64,000 nucleotides of DNA from Apostichopus japonicus (lineage: Eukaryota; Echinodermata; Holothuroidea; Aspidochirotida; Stichopodidae). Location of the stretch: contig NC_092562.1 of assembly GCF_037975245.1 (NCBI RefSeq), positions 2,453,001 to 2,517,000 on the forward strand, written 5' to 3'. Under the pieces are notes generated by a model. The model worked only from the letters and a program-made list of their open reading frames with translations. It was not told where the DNA came from and made no database searches. Position numbers and translations under genes: made by a program. Shown here piece after piece: positions 59,601-64,000 of the stretch. Position 1 is the first letter of the stretch. The number at the start of each line of letters is the position of its first letter.

Positions 59601-62600
59601 AACATTAGAATCATCTATTACCATACATCACAATTTGTTGGGATTGGTCCGTATGTTAAGAGGTGTGACCGTGTTCATTTCTTCTTTTGTATAGCTAAGT
59701 AAAATAAGGTGCAATGTGACACTGAAGCACACAGGTAAATGCAATAATAGACTATATTAAACTTACGCAACACGTTAATTTATATGTTGTTGCTGGGGGG
59801 GGTTGTCTTTTTTGTTTCAACTCACCTTTCGGACAAGGAACACATACACCGTAAATATCGACGGACATATCTGTATAGGTACCCAAAGAGCAGGCAGTAC
59901 AGGTGCAATTAAGACGTATCCCTTTAACTGAGGTGCAGTCAAAACCTCTTTGACTTAAGGAAACCATTTGGAAGAATTGGTTGGTCACTATTTTAGTTCG
60001 AAAATCCTTTTGAACGCACGATCTATATCAGTAAACAGAAGGTAAGTATTGTTGTTGTCAACCACAACGCAATAAGGTGATTGTTTTATAACCATTCTTT
60101 GCCTGCTAATCTTATCACAATTGTGCAGGAATCAGATATCCCAACACTTGCAACAATGTAACAGATTAACCACTTTAATAATGCGTAAAACCTTTTTTGT
60201 GATGGAAGTGAGCTGGTTACCATTTATAGCATGGTTTATCATTACTAAATATGACATTTTCATAAACTTCATATGTGCTTGTGCTATTTAAATAATTCTT
60301 GGCCATTTCAATCGTAAAACACTTCCAACACAAATCATATTTACAACTGTATAACCAACTTTAAGCTTTATTGAAGTACATGTGATGTGATGACATCACT
60401 GACAACCTGCTGTAATCCAGTTCCTGGAGTTAAGAAGGGCTAACTCTGGCATGTGAATGTTGGTGTCAGTTTAACTACTTCACTTGGAAAGATGGCATAT
60501 TTTAATTTTCCAAACAAGGAATCATATACAACATGTTATACTAGAAAGTTGACATTAAAATATGTAAATTGCGTAGCTCACATGTCGATATTATAAGGCA
60601 TCACTGGAATGCTCATACCGAGGCAGGTCAGCAGTCTGTTAGGATTTTAAAACGCAGAAAGAAACGTCCTCATTTATGAAAATAAAGTTTACTTGTCATT
60701 TGAAGGGGACAATTTTCGAAGCAACAGTTAGTGGTGAAATAAAAGCTGGTGACTATTGCTTGTGAATATGGAGCAGCTTCAACGTTTCTACCGAGTGTAT
60801 AGCGATCAGACGTGTGTGTGGTTGCCAAATGAACGATGGGCAACATGTTGTTGCTAGACTGTACTTGTTATGAGAGTTCAGTAAACCATATATCTCGAAT
60901 ATGTCATTGTATGTGTGAATAAGGTAATCTGCATGTAAGTTTGCCCAGAAACATCCGTCAGAGATTTCTCAAAGAAATGTCTCAGTGATTTCAGAGACTG
61001 CAGCTTGTTTGCGGAACTATATAGAACCCAGAGCCGTATCTTTAGCTCTGAAGGGGACCGGTGTGACAGCGCCCTCTGTTAGTTCGAACCCTGGAAATAT
61101 AATAACGTCATGTCCTTAAAGTGGCCATGACACGAAAATTTCAACGTCCTGTCGTTTTGGGATCCATCTAAGATTGCTCTCTAGAACATATATCAACCAT
61201 TCTGCCAGTTAAAAATTTGATTTTTTTTTTCCCTTTGAAAATTGAGATTTAATTTACCCTCTTCGGGCTTGAAAAATTCGTTTGGCTGAACACATTTTTC
61301 TGATCTCATGACGTCATGTGAAGTCATGTTATGAACACGATTTGGCTCTCGCTGATTCCTCCGAACACATATCATACTTACAGTGCGAAATTCAAAACAA
61401 TCGATAACAAGTCGGCGCGAAATCAGATCGAAATTTCCCGTAGAATGTCAGATTAAGAACTAAATGCGGCAGCCGAAGTTCAAAGTGATAGTGGTTCTTC
61501 ACCAGGCAGTGAAATTGGGCTATAATTAGAGTGCCCTTTTTCATATTCGAAGCAGAGAGTGAAGGCGATGATCATGCCAATATTGAACCGAACGTTGAGG
61601 GTGGACTTGATGTGTTAGAACCGTATCAGTTCGAGCCTGTTAAACGAGCCGAAATTCAAGCTCCACAGCATATCGTAGAACAAACCCGTTCGGAAGTATG
61701 GCAAGGAACATACAACGTGGTAAGAAGTTATTAACGAAGCATTTAAAAACAAAATCCAGTCCATTTTGTGCATGTGTTGTTGGAATTCGCGGAACTCCCT
61801 AAACCGTATTATGCGTTGTGTTACGGTGACTTACAACCCATGTGTACAGTGTGTTGGCTATGTATTCATATACATGTACAAGCTTCGCAAATTGCCCATT
61901 GGAGGTTTCCTGTTCTCCACTCTGGTCCTCATGAGTTTTTAATGTGGAATACTTGACAGAAGAACGACTCGTTTATCTCGACCCGTTAAAGCCCATTTGT
62001 TTTATTTCATAAAAGAGGAGGGATCCTAGTATGCTTCCGTGAAGTGTTCGCTACATACGGAGCTGTATACTGGCTAGGCCCAGTGAATCGGCGCTGGTGT
62101 TGTGCACTAACTTGGTCATAATCGCCGTGTTTTTTTTTTCGTCCTTCGGCCATCGATGAAGGCTAATTGCATGGGTTATGGCATTTGTGCCGCCCCCAAA
62201 AAACACAACGGACCGGCATTTCTCTCGGATATTTTACAACATGTTGTAAAACAAACTTGAAATTTCTGGCGATAAAGCGTAATACAGTGGTTGTTCTCTT
62301 AGTGTAAATGTGCGTGTATGTGTGACGGTAAGATCGTCGCGCATCCGGTACGTGCATGTGCTTGCACTTGTGTTCCTAACATGACGTCATCATTGTCTTG
62401 TTTGGAAATAGCATTTTTGGATATCTATTTTCGGATGCGATTATTAAAACGTTAATTTCTAATTAGTCCTTGAGGTTTTCAAGGTGATGAGGATAGTTTT
62501 GAACATAGATTTTCTCATAGATTCAGAAGAAGTTACTTCTTGATTAGTTGGATTTTTCGTGTCATGGCCTCCTTAATGTTCATTGCCTCTCTTAACCCTG

Positions 62601-63971
62601 GTCGAAAAGTAGATGACCTGCGAGCTTAGTTGTGAATATAGTTGTGTACGCTTTGGCTGCACCTTATGGAATGTTATGATTTGGCGCACTGCAGTGCCCC
62701 TAAAGCGAATATTTGACTTGTTAGACATTGAGAGTGGTACGCTTCTACCATTCAGCAATGTTTTCTGTTTTTAAGTCATGGAGGGAGGCATTGTCCATGA
62801 CACCAGTGTTAAACTGTGTCTAACTTGACTTATCCTCTAGTTAGGTTATAAAAAACAACTTAAGCGATCGATTCCTTGCTTACCAGTGTTAACGACTATA
62901 TACACCACCCTGCTTACAATTTGTAAAACGCTAGGGTTTTGGGGGTCAGTATCAAAACTTATCATACTAAACTATGCACCAAAATGAAATAAAAAGAAAT
63001 ACAACGAGATACTCACATCTCACCGTCCTCTTTCAATCCTCTCAAGAACTCTACAGATATATTTCGTATAGGGTTCCTCTGCGCTTGGCTTAAAAAGAAA
63101 AACAATGTAGTTATAATGAATCTGACGTTGATAAATGTCGCCACCGTCATCGTCATCGTTGTTGTCACTCTCGTCAGGATTATTTAGTGTAATCAAGAAT
63201 GTTGTTGTACTGTTCAGGAGACAAGAACCAATTATGTAATTATTGTGAACAAAGTGATATGAGATATTCTTACACGGTAAACAATGTACTTACATATTTT
63301 GGATCCCACCCTGGTTATGAACAGGTCCAAACATTGACTTTTTCAGGGCTTGAATGTTATTACTGAATATATACCTGCGGAAGCGAGAAAATATAAAGCA
63401 GGCCAATTCAATCAAATGATGTTGTTTCAAAAAATTCTGGTTGATAGTAGGAAGATCTATTTCTGTTTTTTTTTTCAAGGGACTCGATCATACCAAGAAC
63501 AAATTGGGACACTTTGTACTCACAGGTTCTGGACCGAAGTTGAAGAAAGCATTCCTTCTGGTATTTCGTGTATCCTGTTTCCATCTAGAAAGCTATGAGA
63601 AAATAAATCGGTTTTATGGAATATCGCAATGTTTTTCTTTATACACGGAACAAATAGTTTAACGACAAAGAAAATTAAATATCATAGCATACCATTCTGT
63701 GAGGAGAAACATTCGATATAAATTAGACTCCGTTACTGTGGTGAATCTATTGAGAGGTGGCTTTTAATAATTTTATTTCAGGAATGAGACTACAACAACG
63801 TAGACACTTGTAGTAACAAATGCATAAGAGAGAGAACATATATGCATTTAGCTGTATTACTTAAGATAGGAGAGAGATTGTTCTTACACTGTGATGAGGC
63901 TATGTAAACTCCGAAACAATTCTGGTGGAACTGAAGTGAGCTGGTTATCACTCAACGTCACGGTCACCACA
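56422..63971 (-). CDS. LRR / cysteine-rich / multi-pass membrane protein, 5' partial
   Basis: Eight exons on the minus strand, in transcription order: 63971-63888, 63592-63524, 63374-63294, 63088-63017, 60022-59826, 59530-58014, 57369-57231, 56603-56422. All introns are GT-AG and the phases agree, giving about 779 residues and a TAG stop at 56424-56422. The N-terminal start lies beyond the window edge. Order: at least four leucine-rich repeats (one per exon), a cysteine-rich region with GCC2/GCC3-like C-x-x-C motifs, then about eight or nine hydrophobic segments and a short cytoplasmic tail. This architecture suggests a cell-surface receptor or channel-like protein. I do not recognise a named family for the membrane domain. 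G-protein receptor and TRP/PKD-like folds are both possible but unproven. Confidence 0.85.
57231..57369 (-). CDS. LRR/TM gene exon: last two membrane segments
   Basis: The frame reads LASLWAIFLNMLMVTVPSS then SAMTIILVFLNVIVLLIIL, two hydrophobic helices separated by a Ser-rich loop. Acceptor TCCTATACAG in phase 0, donor GTAAGT in phase 1. The 139-nt length fits the frame exactly. Confidence 0.87.
58014..59530 (-). CDS. LRR/TM gene exon: cysteine-rich domain and main membrane domain
   Basis: A 1517-nt exon. The first part is cysteine-rich: GFYQDDVGQFQPSANEIGCK, CKKCNDGTF, CEVCPEGT, ACFCLENYF, CEICPQSG and finally GFLCMECEESYYHILNFCHSC, typical of GCC2/GCC3 or ephrin-receptor-like cysteine repeats. 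Six or seven hydrophobic segments follow, including VFIVEIAVILLIVSC, FLIGVSVPVAGASILGIVAL, LLAVVVFMLYVTYP, YICSIYVVAFPGILFCLLW and FSVFITLFLAVVFLTL. The exon ends EQNLQ at donor GTAAAA in phase 0. The internal methionine at 59351 is not the start. Confidence 0.88.
59826..60022 (-). CDS. LRR/TM gene exon: LRR cap and first cysteine-rich motifs
   Basis: The frame reads SCVQKDFRTKIVTNQFFQMV, then GFDCTS, LNCTCTACSLGTYTD and GVCVPCPKG. The final PCPKG joins GFYQDD of the next exon, reproducing the CP-x-G-x-Y/F signature of GCC2/GCC3-like repeats. Phase 2 in, phase 1 out. Confidence 0.85.
61120..62572. mobile_element. TTAA-flanked DNA-transposon-like element, 1453 bp
   Basis: The left end is AGTGGCCATGACACGAAAA and the reverse complement of the right end is GGAGGCCATGACACGAAAA. 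TTAA lies immediately outside each (61116-61119 and 62573-62576). TTAA duplications are made by the piggyBac and Kolobok superfamilies. The ends do not begin CCY as in piggyBac, so Kolobok-like is the better guess. No transposase ORF is evident. The interior carries an acidic ORF fragment (see 61531-61734). Confidence 0.72.
61531..61734 (+). pseudogene. Acidic ORF fragment with PYQFEP motif inside the TTAA element
   Basis: The frame includes FEAESEGDDHANIEPNVEGG and LEPYQFEPVKRAEI. An upstream segment in another frame (AAEVQSDSGSSPGSEIGL, about 61466-61520) looks like the start of the same acidic leader, interrupted by a stop. The ORF ends near a GTAAGAAG donor-like site. The motif resembles the acidic N-terminal region I associate with transposon-borne or P2X7-tail-like zinc-binding proteins, but the cysteine core is not seen here. 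I cannot assign a function, and it may be a relic. Confidence 0.35.
62590..62740 (+). mobile_element. Diverged, head-truncated SINE fragment
   Basis: Collinear with the body of the SINE at 18170-18550. Shared words are TTGTGAATATAGTTG, TGGCTGCACC-TATGG, GCACTG-AGTGCCCC and TTTGA-TTGT. The tRNA-like head is absent. Confidence 0.65.
63017..63088 (-). CDS. LRR/TM gene exon: leucine-rich repeat
   Basis: A 72-nt exon, one 24-residue LRR: QAQRNPIRNISVEFLRGLKE then DGE. The N-x-I-x-x-I-x-x-x-F-L-x-x-L spacing fits an LRR. Phase 2-2, the usual one-repeat-per-exon arrangement. Confidence 0.85.
63294..63374 (-). CDS. LRR/TM gene exon: leucine-rich repeat
   Basis: An 81-nt phase 2-2 exon encoding YIFSNNIQALKKSMFGPVHN then QGGIQN. 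The N-N-I-x-x-L-x-x-x-x-F core is LRR-like, and the 27-residue length is slightly long. Confidence 0.83.
63524..63592 (-). CDS. LRR/TM gene exon: leucine-rich repeat
   Basis: A 69-nt phase 2-2 exon encoding FLDGNRIHEIPEGMLSSTSV then QN. It is a typical LRR (L-x-x-N-x-I-x-x-I-P-x-x-x-L). Acceptor TTCTCATAG, donor GTGAGT. Confidence 0.87.
63888..63971 (-). CDS. LRR/TM gene exon: leucine-rich repeat (most 5' exon visible)
   Basis: An 84-nt phase 2-2 exon encoding VVTVTLSDNQLTSVPPELFR then SLHSLIT. It is a canonical LRR (L-x-x-N-x-L-x-x-V-P-x-x-L-F). An upstream exon ending in phase 2 must exist to the right of the window. Confidence 0.87.
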
Positions 63972-64000
63972 CTGTGATTAGTGTACTCAGATGAGAAAAG

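Larger units (their letters stand above)
60023..63016. other. Large intron of the LRR/TM gene
   Basis: This 3-kb intron separates the last LRR exon from the cysteine-rich exons. It holds the TTAA-flanked element at 61120-62572 and the SINE fragment at 62590-62740. From 60023 to about 61100, nothing was recognised. Confidence 0.65.

Overview
The window is eukaryotic genomic DNA: AT-rich, with long GT-AG introns, dense microsatellites, a tRNA-derived SINE, DNA-transposon remnants and a satellite array. The gene content (an intact Tie-family receptor tyrosine kinase, and an LRR/cysteine-rich/multi-pass membrane protein) suggests a deuterostome invertebrate, most plausibly an echinoderm. The species cannot be fixed from the sequence alone.

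Region 1 (about 2.4-36.2 kb, + strand) is a complete 25-exon gene for a Tie/Tek-like receptor tyrosine kinase. I assembled it exon by exon. Every junction is GT-AG and all phases agree, giving one open frame of 1371 codons: signal peptide, Ig, Ig, three EGF-like modules, Ig, Ig, four FN3 domains, transmembrane helix, tyrosine kinase and a short tail. Vertebrate Tie receptors have the same order with one fewer Ig and one fewer FN3. Nearly all ectodomain module borders are phase 1. The introns hold a duplicated segment, a foldback element, minisatellites, a SINE, two hAT-like elements with perfect 8-bp target duplications, and a 33-bp tandem array that fakes ORFs on both strands.

Region 2 (about 36.4-55.0 kb) has no genes. 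It begins with a MITE-like palindrome. Then comes a homogeneous array of about 43 copies of a 323/324-bp satellite (39.4-53.5 kb), flanked on both sides by diverged relatives of the same satellite in the opposite orientation. The core shows higher-order repeats of 5 and 6 monomers, and each monomer carries three consecutive inverted repeats.

Region 3 (about 56.4-64.0 kb, - strand) is the 3' part of a second gene that runs off the right edge. Eight exons encode leucine-rich repeats, a cysteine-rich region and about eight or nine transmembrane helices. Its largest visible intron contains a 1.45-kb TTAA-flanked transposon-like element with an embedded acidic ORF fragment, followed directly by a diverged SINE fragment.

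The two genes are not obviously linked in function. Both encode cell-surface proteins, separated by the satellite block.
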